Shown here piece by piece: positions 10,803-23,589 of a DNA stretch of 64,000 nt. The stretch's first letter is position 1. Every line of letters starts with the position of its first letter. Under the pieces are notes generated by a model. The model did no database searches. It had not been told where the DNA came from and was given only the letters and a program-made list of their open reading frames with translations. A program made the position numbers and the translations under genes. The DNA comes from Byssochlamys sp. IMV 00236. Its lineage: Eukaryota > Ascomycota > Eurotiomycetes > Eurotiales > Thermoascaceae. Location: positions 620,362 to 684,361 of the forward strand of contig MSJH02000803.1 in assembly GCA_001931875.2 (NCBI GenBank). The letters are read 5' to 3'.

Positions 10803-12436
10803 ATGGTGAGTTATCCCAGCAGTTTCCAACGTGTGCGGACTTTCGTTCTGACTACTAGAGACAGGCACCCCGCGAAGTTCATGTTGGCCTGATAGGCGCA
10901 GGAATTGGTGGTCTCGCCGCAGCCATTTCCCTTCGACGTGCTGGTGCACGAGTAACGGTCCTGGAGGCCGCAGAGCAACTCGGTGAAGTATGCGCCCACC
11001 GGTGTATAATATATATATGTATACATATACGAGCGTATTGGCTAACAGGAAGGTCATCAACAATTAGATCGGTGCCGGTATCCAAATGACACCCAATGTC
11101 TCTGTCCTCCTTCAACGATGGAACGTCGCCGAGGTCATCGGAGACAACCTTGTACAATTCGAAGAGCTGAACATGCGCCGCAAAGACGGTACCCTCGTCG
11201 GCCACACCAAGATCGCAACCCTGGAACAGACTCTCTCCCGGCCATGGTGGGTTGTTCACCGCGCTCACCTCCACGACGGTCTGGCTGCCGTTGCAAGGAA
11301 GCTCGGTGCGGAGATCTATATCGACTCCCGAGTCAGCCGCGTGGAGTACCAGACCGCAAATGGTGCCGTGAACGTGGAAACCGAGAAGGGCGCCAAATAC
11401 ACATTCGACCTGGCTATCGGCGCAGATGGAATCAACAGTGTCGTGCGCAGGACGCTCTTCCCTGATGTCCGTCCGGAGCCCCCGACGACTAACTGCGCGT
11501 ACCGTGCCATTGTGCCGTATGAGCAGATCCGAAAGGACCCCGTGGCCAAGGAGCTCATCGAAAAGTTGACTATGGAAGTCTGGATGGCTCACAATGCATA
11601 CATTATCACTTATCCTATCTCCGCGGGCAAGGACTTCAACCTGGTCTTGTCTCATCACCGTCCTGAGAAGCTGCGTGCTACGCAGTTGGATGTTCCTATT
11701 GAAGAGATGCGCAATGAGTACAAGGACTTTGATCCTCGTATCAAGCGCATCGTGGATATGATTCCTAACACTGTGAGTGTGGCCGAGAAGCATCATCTTT
11801 GACTATATATATATATACATATATATATGTCTATGTTAAACACGTTATGCTGACTGTTTTTTGTTTCTATAGTCCCGATGGCCATTGATGGTAACTGGCC
11901 CTCTCGAGTCCTGGTCATCTCCCCAGAAGAACGTCGTCCTGATGGGCGACGCCGCTCACTCCATGGTGAACCACATGGCCCAGGGAGCCGCCACTTCGAT
12001 GGAAGACGGCGCGTTCCTGGGTAAGTGCATTGGCGCCGTGGTCGACGGCAAGCTCAGTCTCCGCGAGGCAGTCAACCTGTACGAAAAGGAGCGCATGCCC
12101 AAGGCCTTTGAGAAGCAGCAGGTCTCTTTCCTCAACGGCGCCATCTGGCATCTGCCCGACGGCCCTCAGCAGCAGGCCCGTGATGCCGTCATGGCTCCTG
12201 AACTCGAAGGCAAATACTACGTCCGCAGCAGCAACCTCTACGGTGATCCCCAGACGGTGCTGGAGGTTTACGGCTATGATGCTGAGGCTCACGCCGACAC
12301 TGCCATCGCGACTTATCTCAATGGTGGAAAGCCGCCTACTTACGCTGACACGGGCATGGCGCCCGCTCTGCAGGAGAAGTATCTGGATTGGTTCTTGAAG
12401 CTCAATAACCGCACTGAGAGAGTTCAGAAGCTATGA
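10803..12436 (+). CDS. FAD-dependent monooxygenase (salicylate-hydroxylase-like)
   Basis: Class A flavoprotein hydroxylase, probably using NAD(P)H and O2 on an aromatic substrate. It is 464 aa from exons 10803-10805, 10865-10987, 11068-11772 and 11873-12436 (1395 nt). Exon 1 is only the ATG. The N-terminal Rossmann motif is GLIGAGIGGLAAAISLRRAG, followed by EIGAGIQMTPN, common in salicylate hydroxylases. The DG motif is LAIGADGINSVVRRTLF, and the second FAD motif is NVVLMGDAAHSM. Introns 2 and 3 carry TA repeats. The substrate is not determinable; 6-hydroxynicotinate- or phenol-type relatives share these motifs. It is divergent from the hydrolase and convergent with the sterol desaturase. Confidence 0.9.
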
Positions 12437-12898
12437 GCTACTATTCACATGTACCTAGTAGTAGCCGTTTGTTGGGCATCGCGTTAGGATAGATTTTTAT
12501 GAGATTTATATACCAATTTACCAATTAAGGATGTGTTCTACGAGTCTTCATAATGCAGGCAACTGTAGTAGCATATTATTAAGTGGGTTTTATATTTTGT
12601 TCCGTTGGTCCCAAGTGACCGTATCAGCACGGTGAGCTATCCAGCGACGATATGCGCCGAGGTGGAATAATCTAATCTAATTACAAATCGAGTAATGGTT
12701 ATGATACAAAAATAATAAAACGGAAAGTCGACATAAGGCTCGTAACAAAGCTCAAAACCGCCAATTGCGCGTCTTGGCTGCTGCAAAGCGCAGGCATCAT
12801 AAGCGCTTTGGGTGGTGGCCACGGGAACTCATTCCATCCCCGTTTTCTTTTTTTGTGCTCTCCGCCCCGCCACCAATGCATGGAGATCGAGTCTGATA

Positions 12899-14020
12899 TC
12901 ACAGGGTCTTCTTCGTGTCTGCGTCCGCCGAATACTGGCGGTCGTCGGAGCCCTCGACCGTCTTCAGGATGGTCTCCATCTCCTTGGTCTGTCGCTCCCA
13001 CTCCTCCTTGGCCATCTTGGTCTCCCGACGGAAGAGCTCTTCATTGGGCTTGCGGTAGCTGCCTCCCAGGCGGTCCCACAGCGTGGTGAACTGTCCGTAA
13101 TTGTAGTTGAAGTACAGGTGGTGCATGGTGTGGCACGCAGCACCGTTGATGACCGGGCTGTTGGCGACATACTCGCCATCATGGATCATGACAGTCCAGA
13201 AGTTGATGAAGCCGAAGAGAACGACATAGGCGACCTTTTGAAGCGGGAAGACGAAGGGGAAGACGTGGTACGGGACACTCTGGGACCAGCCATCCAGCGG
13301 GTGGAATGCGTGGGAGGCGAATGGACTGGGCATGATCCACTTGTGATGAGGCTTGTGGAGTCTCTTGTAGACGAGCGGGTGGTGCAGGCCTCTGTGGATC
13401 CAGTAGATGAAGAAGTCGGTGAAAGCGATGAAGAGAGGGAACTGCAGGATGCTGTAGAATGGGAAGGGTTCCTCGGCGACGCTGTCGTAGAGTTTGGCGT
13501 AGCCCCTGACTTCCGCGACAAAGAAAGGGACGGTCAGGAGGGACATGAAGGGCATGGACTCCATGGTCTGTCTGATCTCCTTGCGAATCTGGTTCTTGAG
13601 GTACTTGGGGTGCTTGACAGTTGTTTTATCCCAGATAAACATGTACGATAGAGATGCGCAGATGAAGTAGACAATGATGCCAAAGATCCTAACGGAACCA
13701 GCGGTTAGTGGGTGCCGCACGTCAGGGGCGCGGCGCACCATGGCGACTTACCATGTGATCAAAAAGAAGCTGACTGATTGACGGTAGATATTGTCTCTTG
13801 GCCAGGCGCTCATGTATGCGTACTTGGAGGGCTCGAGGCGGAAGAATTGGGTGGCCGGCTCATAGACATAGGAGTCGGGCTCCCCGAACAAGGCGAGGGT
13901 ATTGTTGGCGCCATTGAACGCGGCAGGCAACGAAACCGTGGACGACAACGATGCTGGAAGGAGGGCCGAGTACATGCGATCCCCGATGAAGGTATCCCAG
14001 ACCTCGAGAACGATATCCAT
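12899..14020 (-). CDS. erg3: C-5 sterol desaturase
   Basis: ER membrane di-iron desaturase that introduces the C-5(6) double bond in ergosterol synthesis. It is 352 aa in two exons, 14020-13752 and 13688-12899, separated by a 63-bp intron that splits a Trp codon. The three histidine boxes are intact: HRGLHH, HKPHHKW and HTMHHLYF. Hydrophobic membrane segments include IFGIIVYFICASLSYMFI and VVLFGFINFW. The C-terminus is charged (KEEWERQTKEMETILKTVEG). Fungi often carry two or three Erg3 paralogues (erg3A/B/C), and which one this is cannot be decided here. The gene faces the FAD monooxygenase across about 460 bp with no gene between them. Confidence 0.93.
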
Positions 14021-16222
14021 GGCTGCGCCGGTGGTCGAGAGAAGACCCGGAGGGGGATGGTAGTGCGGGAGGGTTTAAAAACGAAAAGAAAAAAGACAAG
14101 AGTTGGCGCGTTCAATGTCTCACGTCCAGAGTAATAATTGAGGCATGAAATGGACGGCGACAATGAGAGAAAGAAGACTGATGGACTGGAGAAAGGACAG
14201 TTATTATTATTATTATCAGATCTCTGGCGCCTTGAAGGCGAGCTTAACTAATAATGCTGGGACAGCCAATCCTGATGCGCATGGAGCCCTCGGAGCGCGG
14301 GCGGGCGTCACACCAGGGCGGAAAGCGAGAAGCCGGGTGGGAAAAGGAGACATCGCCTTTCTTTCCGATAATAATGATATTCATTGTTATGTATTATTGT
14401 TGTTGTGATGTGATGTGATGGTGAATGTTTTGTGGGGGATGATTGATTAATTATTATGATCCTGACAACTAGTTATCATCTATCTTTGTCCCAGATCGCA
14501 ACTGTCTCTTGAATGCGGGGTATCTATGGCTCGATTCTATGATTCTCGGTATCTCTTTACTGTAGATTGCTGCAATATCGATAATAATGCTATCATAGAA
14601 TGTCCCTGGGCAGCCCATGGCCGTGGATGACCAGCTGTCCGTTGATTCATCCATCCATCTCTCTGTCTCGAACCAAAACGACCAGGAGACGTCAATCCAT
14701 CGAAGCTGTGGAGGTCTACCGTATCCCATCCGGCTGGCGTGGACGGAATGTCGCGTTCCTCGGGCTCCGAGACGATTCCCCGCGTCTCATTCGACAGTCT
14801 TGATTGTACTGCTGTGTTGATCAGAATATATAGTTAACTTAAGTATTAAGGAGGGACAATAGTAATATATATATATATCCTGCACATTCGTGATATTGAT
14901 GCTTTTGACAGGAACTGTTTAACCATACGGGCTGGCATCCGAAGCACCATCGTTGTATGTGACATTCGCAGTTGTCCACTCCTCCCTCCCAGCATGACTC
15001 TGGTGGATTGAAACATAATCATAACTGGTGGCGGTAATCCTGTCTGTCCCAACTGGATCATGAATCTGTGATAATTACAGAATGCAGGCGCTGTGTTGGA
15101 GGGTCCCTCGTTAACTCTACTGAGTGTCACTCCGATCCGAGATAATCCCCGATCCACGTGACCCTGGAACCCGGAACGGGAAGTATGGTCTGTGCGTCTA
15201 TCCGAGAGTTTCATTGGCTGTCCGCTGATGACGCTATCCCCAGTCCGGCGGGATACTGATTATCTCAGCAGCGTCATAACTGGGATAAATAACCAGTTAG
15301 GAGTGAACATAATTTAGTTGGTTAAATTAAATATATTCAGGATAAAAATGATTCCTATAGTTAAGAGTATTACTGGTGGTTCCTGAAGATATTAGCCTGC
15401 ATGCAGGTGTAACTGTGACTGTGACTTGCTCTGCAGCTGCGTTGCTAGTTACCCATAATACCATAGAGAGATAGAATAATAATTAATTCTGCACTGAATA
15501 TATAAAATAATACTACTTAGTGTCGAGCAACCCATGGATCCCCTGGCTCTCCAGCTACTTCTTCCATAACCAGTTAGTTTAGTGATTCTAGTGAAATGCT
15601 CAACTCACTAACTGAACTCCCCGGCTCTTGCTCCACCGCCCGACCACCGCCGCCAACCACTTCTTCGCTCTCTTCATCTTTCTCTCTTTCGTCTTGTCTT
15701 GATCTTGTCGTGCCCGCCTTCCACTCATCCTGCCAACTACCAGCTCCCACCCTTTCTCAATCTATCTCAACCCGCCAGCTCTCCCTCAATCCGATCCTGG
15801 GAGCTGCTGCGCTGCGCTGCACTGCCATCATCCGCAATTCTTCAACTGGGACGGGCCGGTTGAACGGTGCACGGGGTGTTCGTTGGAGGCTGAACGGTCG
15901 GCTGCCCGCCCGCCTTTCGCTTCTTGCGCCAAAACATCAGCCGCATCCCATCAGGGCGGTCCATCGTGGCCCTGACGCCCAACCCTTCTCGCGGTCAGTT
16001 TACGTCTTCTCGTTTCTCCCTGGCCAGTCATCGACGCAGAAGCGACCGACCTGTTTGGTCCCGACCGGCCCTCCGCGCGGTAATGCGACAGCACTGACAT
16101 CCCCTCGCAGGCCCTTTCCGGTTTCCTTTCGCCTGGACTTCATCGCGAGCGGCGGCGATACCAGATCGTGTCGCCTGATAATATAATATCAACCTGACAG
16201 CTTGCTTGTTGTGACTGCCGCC
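14021..16222. promoter_or_regulatory. Upstream regions of erg3 and rcoA, with long C/T-rich leader
   Basis: The left part should hold the erg3 promoter. It includes a TTATTA run near 14200 and an AT run near 14862-14878. The right part, about 15590-16222, is strongly pyrimidine-rich and probably the 5' leader of rcoA. An ATG-initiated frame at 15596-16186 runs 196 codons and stops 36 bases before the rcoA ATG. Its product is low-complexity (Ser/Pro/Leu-rich), so I treat it as a possible upstream ORF and not a gene. Confidence 0.45.
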
Positions 16223-18575
16223 ATGTACAACGCACATCGTGGAATGGTGCCGGCCTCCAACAGCCGCCTCACGGAGCTGTTGGACCAGCTGCGCCAGGAG
16301 TTCGAAAACCAATCGAGAAGCACAGGAGAGTTCGAGCATCAATGTACGCATCTGCCCTTCGTTTGCCTCTCACCTTTTGCCCCATAGACCACCGATTGCC
16401 CCGCGCGACGGCTCCCATGAGATCGTACGCGCACGAGCTCCATGGGTTCGACGCGTGACAGAGGATCTTTTTTTTTCCAGTGACTGACGTCTCGTTATAG
16501 TGACCGGACAGCTTCAGGAGATGGAGATGATCAGATCCAAGGTCTATCAGCTAGAACAGGCCCAACTCAAGATGAAGGCAGAGTATGTCACCTCGTCTCC
16601 TTCCACGCGCTAAGCTCGTTGCTAACCATCGCCCTCCCCCAACTACAGCTACGAGGCCGAAATTCGAGTTCTGCGACATGAGCTGGAATCGCGCGGTGTT
16701 CAGACAGTGCCCTCTCATGTTGGAGGCCCTCCACCGCACGCGGGCCCTTCTCAGGCACCACCGCCCGCCTTGGGCCACGGTCCTAGTAATCTGTTTGGCG
16801 GCATCATGGCCAACCAAGGAGGTAGTGGTCCCGGTCTTGCCCCTCCCCCTCCCCAGGATCAGCAGCCGCCCCAGCATACCCTTCAACAGCCTGCCCCCGG
16901 GGCCCAGCCAGGACCGCCCCAGCCACCGCAGAGCTCTTTTGGGGGATACCAGCCCGGTGCTGCTGTGAACGGTATGTTGCAATTGGGTGTGTGATCGATT
17001 CTTTGCGTGGCTGACAGGTGTCGGTGTCGTTTGTTTCAGGTTACGGTCCTCCTCCCCCACCAACCGCTTCCCCCGGTCCCGGAAAGCGAGGAGCACGCCC
17101 TCCAGGTCCCGCAACTCCCCAGCAGAGCCACCAGCTCGCTTATTCCGATCCTAGAGCTTCGCCTCAGATCCCTCGTCCGACGCCTCCCAGTCAGGCTCTC
17201 GTGCGGGAGCGTCCCGGAAACTGTCTCGCCAACTGGAACCCTGACGACTTGCCTGCGTCGCAGAAGAGGGAGGGTCCCGACTGGTATGCGGTTTTCAACC
17301 CGGAGGTGCAGAGAGTTCTGGACGTCGAGCTGGTGCACCATCTTGTCCATGACAGCGTCGTCTGCTGCGTGAGATTCAGCCGCGATGGCAAGTACGTTGC
17401 GACCGGATGCAACCGTTCGGCTCAGATCTTCGATGTTACCACCGGCCAGAATGTTGCGACTCTGCAGGATGAAAGCGTAGATAAGGACGGTGACCTTTAC
17501 ATCCGTAGCGTTTGCTTCAGTCCGGATGGAAAGTACCTGGCCACTGGTGCCGAGGATAAGCAGATTCGGGTAGGATATGCCATCAAGTTGATTGCAATTA
17601 GTGTTGTCTGTTTGTTGCCAGTCTGCTAACTTGGGTTTTTTTTCTTGTTCTGACAGGTTTGGGATATTGCCACTCGTTCTATTAAGCACATCTTTTCCGG
17701 ACATGAGCAAGACATCTACTCCCTTGACTTTGCTGGTAACGGCCGCTACATCGCTTCCGGAAGTGGTGACAAGACTGTGCGCCTTTGGGATGTTTTGGAC
17801 GGCAAGCTTGTGTACACCTTGAGCATTGAGGATGGTGTTACCACTGTGGCCATGTCTCCCGACGGTCACTACGTTGCGGCCGGCTCTCTCGACAAGAGCG
17901 TTCGTGTCTGGGACACGACGACAGGATACCTGGTGGAGCGTCTCGAGAGCCCCGACGGACACAAGGACAGTGTCTACTCGGTCGCGTTCGCACCCAACGG
18001 CCGTGACCTTGTCTCGGGTAGTTTGGACAAGACCATCAAGATGTGGGAACTCACCGCGCCCCGGGGTCTTCTGCCGGGAAGCGGCGTCAAGGGCGGCAAA
18101 TGCGTCCGCACTTTCGAGGGACACAAGGTGGGTGATATGCTTCATTGAGGCCGGTAGTGGTTTGTTTGAAGCGACGATGCTGACATGTGCTTTTCAGGAC
18201 TTTGTTCTGAGTGTCTGCCTGACCCCCGACGGACACTGGGTCATGAGTGGATCGAAGGACCGCGGAGTCCAGTTCTGGGATCCCATAACCGGAGCAGCCC
18301 AGATGATGCTTCAGGGTCACAAGAACTCTGGTGGGTTTCCATTCATCTCTTGCACCAGACTTCTCAACTGACACTTTGCGCAGTGATCTCCGTGGCACCT
18401 AGCCCCACGAACAACCTCTTTGCGACCGGAAGTGGTGACATGCGTGCAAGGATTTGGAGGTTAGTATACCTTGCACCTCCGTCGTAAGACTGACACTTAA
18501 ACGAATCCCCTGTACAATCGGAATGATCCGTGCTAACTGGTCAACTTCAGATACTCCTCGTACACTGGCAGATAG
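16223..18575 (+). CDS. rcoA: WD40 transcriptional co-repressor RcoA/TupA (Tup1 family)
   Basis: General co-repressor that acts with the Ssn6/Cyc8 protein and is recruited by DNA-binding repressors. It is 586 aa from eight exons: 16223-16343, 16501-16582, 16649-16971, 17040-17569, 17657-18127, 18198-18330, 18384-18459 and 18551-18575 (1761 nt). The N-terminal tetramerisation helix is clear ([17 protein letters not shown], then [19 protein letters not shown]). It is followed by a Pro/Gly/Gln-rich linker, the conserved [20 protein letters not shown] block, and seven WD40 blades (for example [23 protein letters not shown] and [12 protein letters not shown]). It ends YSSYTGR. The length and the very short last exon fit Aspergillus Tup1 homologues. 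Confidence 0.97.
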
Positions 18576-21500
18576 ATGATGTGTTTGTTATCTGGGGGAC
18601 ACCGGCGGCGCAACTGTGATCTCTTCTTCCTTGTGTGTTTTCATGTGTTCTCACAGTGTTTGGCTTCGATTCTGCTCGGGTTCGCGCATTTTCATTGTCC
18701 GGGGAATTTGGAGAAGGGTCAACCTCCCCCGTTTCGGTAGTCTCTCTTCGGGCCAGCCTTGCTCACGGAGCTCTACCGAGCTGTGGGCAACAAAAGGAGA
18801 GTGGGCGATTAAGCTGGGAATGATGTTGATGTTCGATTTAAATGGTCCGCCTTTGCCGCCCTTCTTGGTTGGTCTGGTTCTAGCTTGTCTCGTCCGTTGC
18901 TCCTCTGGAGTCATCCTACGAACTGGCTTGTCTTCAATACTTGGTATCTTCAAAAAAGAGGGAAGAGCAATCCGTATGAATTCCGTATGACTTTTTCTGA
19001 ATAACTCTGGCTTTTTCTTTACGAACTTGTATTTCTTGCTCTTGTCCCTAACATGCGGTACCTGGCGCTTGATGAGACCACTAATGGGAGTAAAAGCCGT
19101 ACTTAGTACAGTAAGTCCATTGTGTATTCTTCACTCTGGCTGATTATTCCATGGTACCTTCATGTAGATTTGGTAGGATGGTCCTGGGAAGTAATAACTT
19201 TTGTATACACATAGCTACTGATTTTCAATGATATCCGAATTAGTCATTCAGGATAACACCTAACTAACTAGTGTCTCTACCTGCCTAGGATAAATAGATT
19301 GATAAGATATTATCATTTTTCAAGCTAGTTGCCTAGTTAGTCAGTAAGTGATAATAATAACTAATAATAATAATAGCGTTATACTATGCATTTCATGTAA
19401 GCGTTCCTGCGGGAAAAGAAGCCGAAGCTCTTGGTCTTATATTTATTATTCAAGGGCTATAATAATAACTAATAATAATAAGTTAGGCAACTGACTAACT
19501 AAGTACTACATAGTTACAGTTAACTAACTAATTTCTAATTCGATCCTGGTTAAATAAGTGCTAGGGTAACATGTTGATATTTCGTGTATTATGATAGTAT
19601 TATTCTATCTAGTCTGGGTGACTACCACGCTAGTGAGACATGTTCTGTTCAGTTAACCTTGCAATCTGGGCTGAGAGGCGGTAAAATAAATTAAATTAAG
19701 AAAAAAAAAAAAACTGTGGCGGATCATGTGAACGTTATGCAGGGGCAAAGAGAATAAATGTCCAATCAGATATAAGGCAGTTAGGTGTACTCTGCCATAC
19801 ACTAGAGTATAATAATGTCAATCAAGGTCGTCTGGTAAGTACTGAGTACCATACTGAGCATGTCACCCCGATTATCGGAGTTCTTTCCGTCTTCCGGTAA
19901 CCCGTCAGGGCATCTTTGCGTTTCTGATATGATGTCAAGAGAACCTTTTCTTCTGTCTTCTTTATTTTCGAGGAACCGCGCCAGGAGAGCGGTTATAGGG
20001 ATACGAATAGGATCGACGCCAGCGTGGCCAGGGCAAGGCGGGCATATCCGCGAAACGGATAAATAAGGAAAAGAGAGAAAGTTCACAATTTTATCCACGT
20101 CATATCCGTGGATGGAGTTTCGCGAGGTGCGACTCTGTTAACCAATGGTGATTTTTTGTCGGCGAATGTTCCAACAGGGGTTGTGAAATAGTCTCTTCAC
20201 TCTAAGGTCGGAGTCGACTCAGACTCCGAAGTTAGAAGCATGCTAGAACCCACTACTTAAACCGCCCGGATGATATTCTCGTATCAACATGTTCGGACTG
20301 GGGAACGGCTGGGTCAGTCGGCGAGGAAGAAGCTCGGCTGTAATTCCATTTAACTTCGTGGAGAAATGCCTCTCAGAAAAAGAAAAGAAAGAAAAAAGCA
20401 CTGTGACGAAGTAGTTCAGATGCGTTTCATCTTTAGCTGGATCTTGGTGAATATCATTCTAATACATGGTCCGGGTGTGGCTGAAGAGCCTCTGTTTTAG
20501 CACTGTCGTCGGGGGGTCACCTGGTGCAAGGGCGATTTTCCTCCAATGATGGGTTTTCGGCCTCGAATTTTCTGGTGCCATTGGCGGCTAAGGATTATTT
20601 TCTCAAGCCCGCAGAACGGCGACGTGGCGACGACAAGTTCCCCAAACCGCAGAGTCCATTCTTCTTCTCACACCGCAGCATCCCCCACGGACCCGCCTGC
20701 GTCTTCCCTAGCGTAAATACGAGACCTTGATGCTTTGAAGTAGTTCTATCATAAGGTTGCTCGTAGCGATCGATCTGCAAGATCTGAGATTGCGGTTCGG
20801 CGGTCAATCTCGTCCTGCTGCCAGCGAGAACCAGTTCTCGTGTGACCCGGATGGAGTCGAATTGAGAACTGCCAGAAACGAGTTGGAAAGCGTGATGGTG
20901 GTGGTGATGGTGGAACAATCGCCCGGCGGTTAGAACGTGTCTCGCACGAGCGGCACACAGCCTTCTCTGTTTTTTTACTCAATGTAGCGAGTACTCGACG
21001 CTCTCTACAGAACGGCCCTCGCTCGGTTGGAGCCGTGGCGCTTCAGAGCTCCTGGCGGCTCTATCGCAAGACGACCTGCATGGCTGCAGGAACATACGAG
21101 GCCCGAGTTACAGGGACCGGATGACAACATCCCATCGTGCTAACGTTAGCTAACTTAGTTCACTAGTGCTCTGTGTCAGTAACAGAATCCGGAGCAAGGG
21201 AGTGTAGAGGGCTACTACTCCGTACATGGATATCACATCAGATGAAGAGGAGTCATCAGGGCATAATAGTTGCCATAGTCTATCCTCTCTTCACCCGCAC
21301 TGTATGCGCCATGATGTCGAAAAGTCCTGGTCCGTCTAATCAGCGACACTCTTCCATGAGAATGAAACGCAACAATATAATACGTGACTGCAAATCCGCA
21401 GCCTTGACGGCTGCTGCCTCTTTGTCATGCGTGGGAGAGGGGGGAAGATCTCGAAGGTGTTGCAGCAGCAGGATCCACTGCCTGTGATCTGACATCGACC

Positions 21501-23589
21501 ATTTTCTCACCGTCTCATTCTCATTGTCCAAGCAAGCCCGCAAACCTCCTGAAATTGTCTGCCCCCCTGCCACTCTTTACCGTCTTCCAGCCCCCAAGTT
21601 GGCCGCTGTAAGTCTTTGCCCACAGTACCGCATGTTCATGGCTGGTAGATTAGCTATGACTATCCTTGCCTTTCCCGCTAAGTTAGGTCAGACTCAGAGT
21701 GTTGCTCCATCATCATGTCTCCGCGCTTCCCGACCTTAGGGGATCTTAAACTAGAGCAGAGAATCTATCTATGCATCGTCGGCATTTCCGTCTGGGTAGA
21801 GAACCAGTAGTTATCAGCAGCGCTAACTGCGGTCCGTAACCCTCTTTTCTCGCGAGATCATAAGTCGAACGCCCACGCTTACCGTCCTTAGCGTCTGAGC
21901 AGGCGCTCGCCTGCCTGTCGATCATGGAAGTCCCTACAGTGGGCATGTTTCTTCCCCGCCAGCCATGCTTGGTTCGCGCTGTCATGATCTGAGACGGCCA
22001 GTCTGAAGATTCGACTGTCAGGACAGGAATCTTCTCGACCTCCTTCCGCCTCACACGGTGGGCCTACCGCAGCGTATCGGACTTCCGACTGTGTCATTCT
22101 CATTCTAAGCGATCTTCGTTGGAGTCCAAACAATGGTTCATTGCTTGCTCTTCCAAGTTTAGATGGCTCGCGGAAGCGATGGTAGGAGACCAATCCGTCC
22201 AGTGGGTGGATGACTCGAGACATTCTATTGCTCTGAGATGTGTGAGATATATGAGTCTGTATTCAACATCGGAGACATATCGATGAATGGTCTTGTGTGC
22301 TGTATAACGGACTATTGGCTATTGGCTGTTGCTATTATTCATAGAATATTCCATTCCTCTCGGCCATCTCGATGCTGCCCGCTGATGATAAGCATGTTAT
22401 GGTGGGCCTGTAACACAGTCAGCGAACGTTCCTTGAATATACTGTACTCCGTACATCGTAGAAGAGATCCTTTAGCTTGTTTCGTCGAAACCTTCCAGCT
22501 TAGCTTCTCTTCTCTGATCTCCAACGATCCGAGGGAAGGACCCCACGAGAACGAGCTAATAGCCTGGGCGCCATCTTTGCCTGCGGTTTCGTTCCTTGGA
22601 CCTGATGGAAGAAAGACTCGTTCTCCAGCTGCCCCCAAACCGGACAAGGCCAGTAGCTGACGTGCCCTAGGCTCCCGGCGCGAACAACAGGTGAGAACGC
22701 CTCTTAGTCTCATTTGATGCTGCACGGATTATCCCATGGCGTTGGCTGCCCGGCTGGACTTCCAGGAGCGGGAACAGCCTGGTCTTCCGCGATTGGCCTG
22801 GCATTCCAAGAAACGCTCGCTCCACGCAGTGTTATAGCCACTGTATCTAGAGATGGCAGCCCGGTCCGATGCAAATCACCCACTTGTCCTGTCTGCCGGC
22901 GTTCCTTAAGCGGCTTATCTGCACGCTAGGAAGTCCACCTGCTTGGGCACCCGCCGTTTTAATGAGCTCTTGGCTGTTTCCTGCCCTATGCCGGTCCGTC
23001 GCAGACCCTGGGGTCCGCTCGGTATGTATGTATGTACATACATACATGTACATCGACAAAACAGATGGCCTGTGGAGATGCCGAACCGCCCCAACCTGTC
23101 TAATGAGTCCCAGATGCCTGGTCCGCCATGTAGTCCCCTACCCACTTGTTGACTGCCGCTGTCGGGGCCCGCTGGTTCCCTATATCTAGTTGTAGATCTC
23201 CACCGTGGACTTCAGATACGCGCTTACACTGTCATCGAGAAGTCGACCCTCCCAAGGTATCACGGACTCAAATCTCAGCAGGTTCTCTTGTGTGATCTGA
23301 GGCAACTGCTATTTGCAACTGGAAAGCACCGCTGTGGTCTTCGAGAGTCCTCAGGAGTGGCTGTTCCGTGTGTTGAGAACGCTCTTCATCCTCACTCAGT
23401 TTCCACTGAAAGGAGAGAAAGACACAGAAGACCACAAACATATTCCCCTACCTTCCTCAAATATCACCTGCCGTATTTTTTCGTTTCACCCTGCTTTTGT
23501 GGTGTGGCTGATTTTCGACGTTGATCTGGTTGGGGAAAGCGTTACACCTGCCAGCGTTGCGAGCGGCTCTGCCCTCTCTGCTACCAAAA
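18576..23589. other. 5-kb region without a recognisable gene
   Basis: This follows rcoA and precedes a C2H2 regulator. 18576 to about 19000 is likely 3' UTR. About 19000-19800 is A+T-rich with repeated TAACTAACT and AATAATAATAA words. About 20100-23580 has gene-like G+C content but only short frames in all six phases, with no domain and no splice-linked continuation that I could find. A long regulated promoter or leader for the downstream regulator, or a non-coding transcript, is possible. Nothing in the sequence proves either. Confidence 0.5.

Noticed and set aside
10879..11796. 305-codon minus-strand frame
   Set aside because: It is antisense to the FAD monooxygenase exon, whose motifs are unambiguous.
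12812..13651. 279-codon plus-strand frame
   Set aside because: It is antisense to the sterol desaturase, which has three intact histidine boxes.
17036..18145. 369-codon minus-strand frame
   Set aside because: It is antisense to the rcoA WD40 exons; the long open shadow is a codon-usage effect.
21746..22223. Overlapping minus-strand frames upstream of the C2H2 gene
   Set aside because: No domain, no conserved-looking block and no splice partner; kept as unexplained gap sequence.
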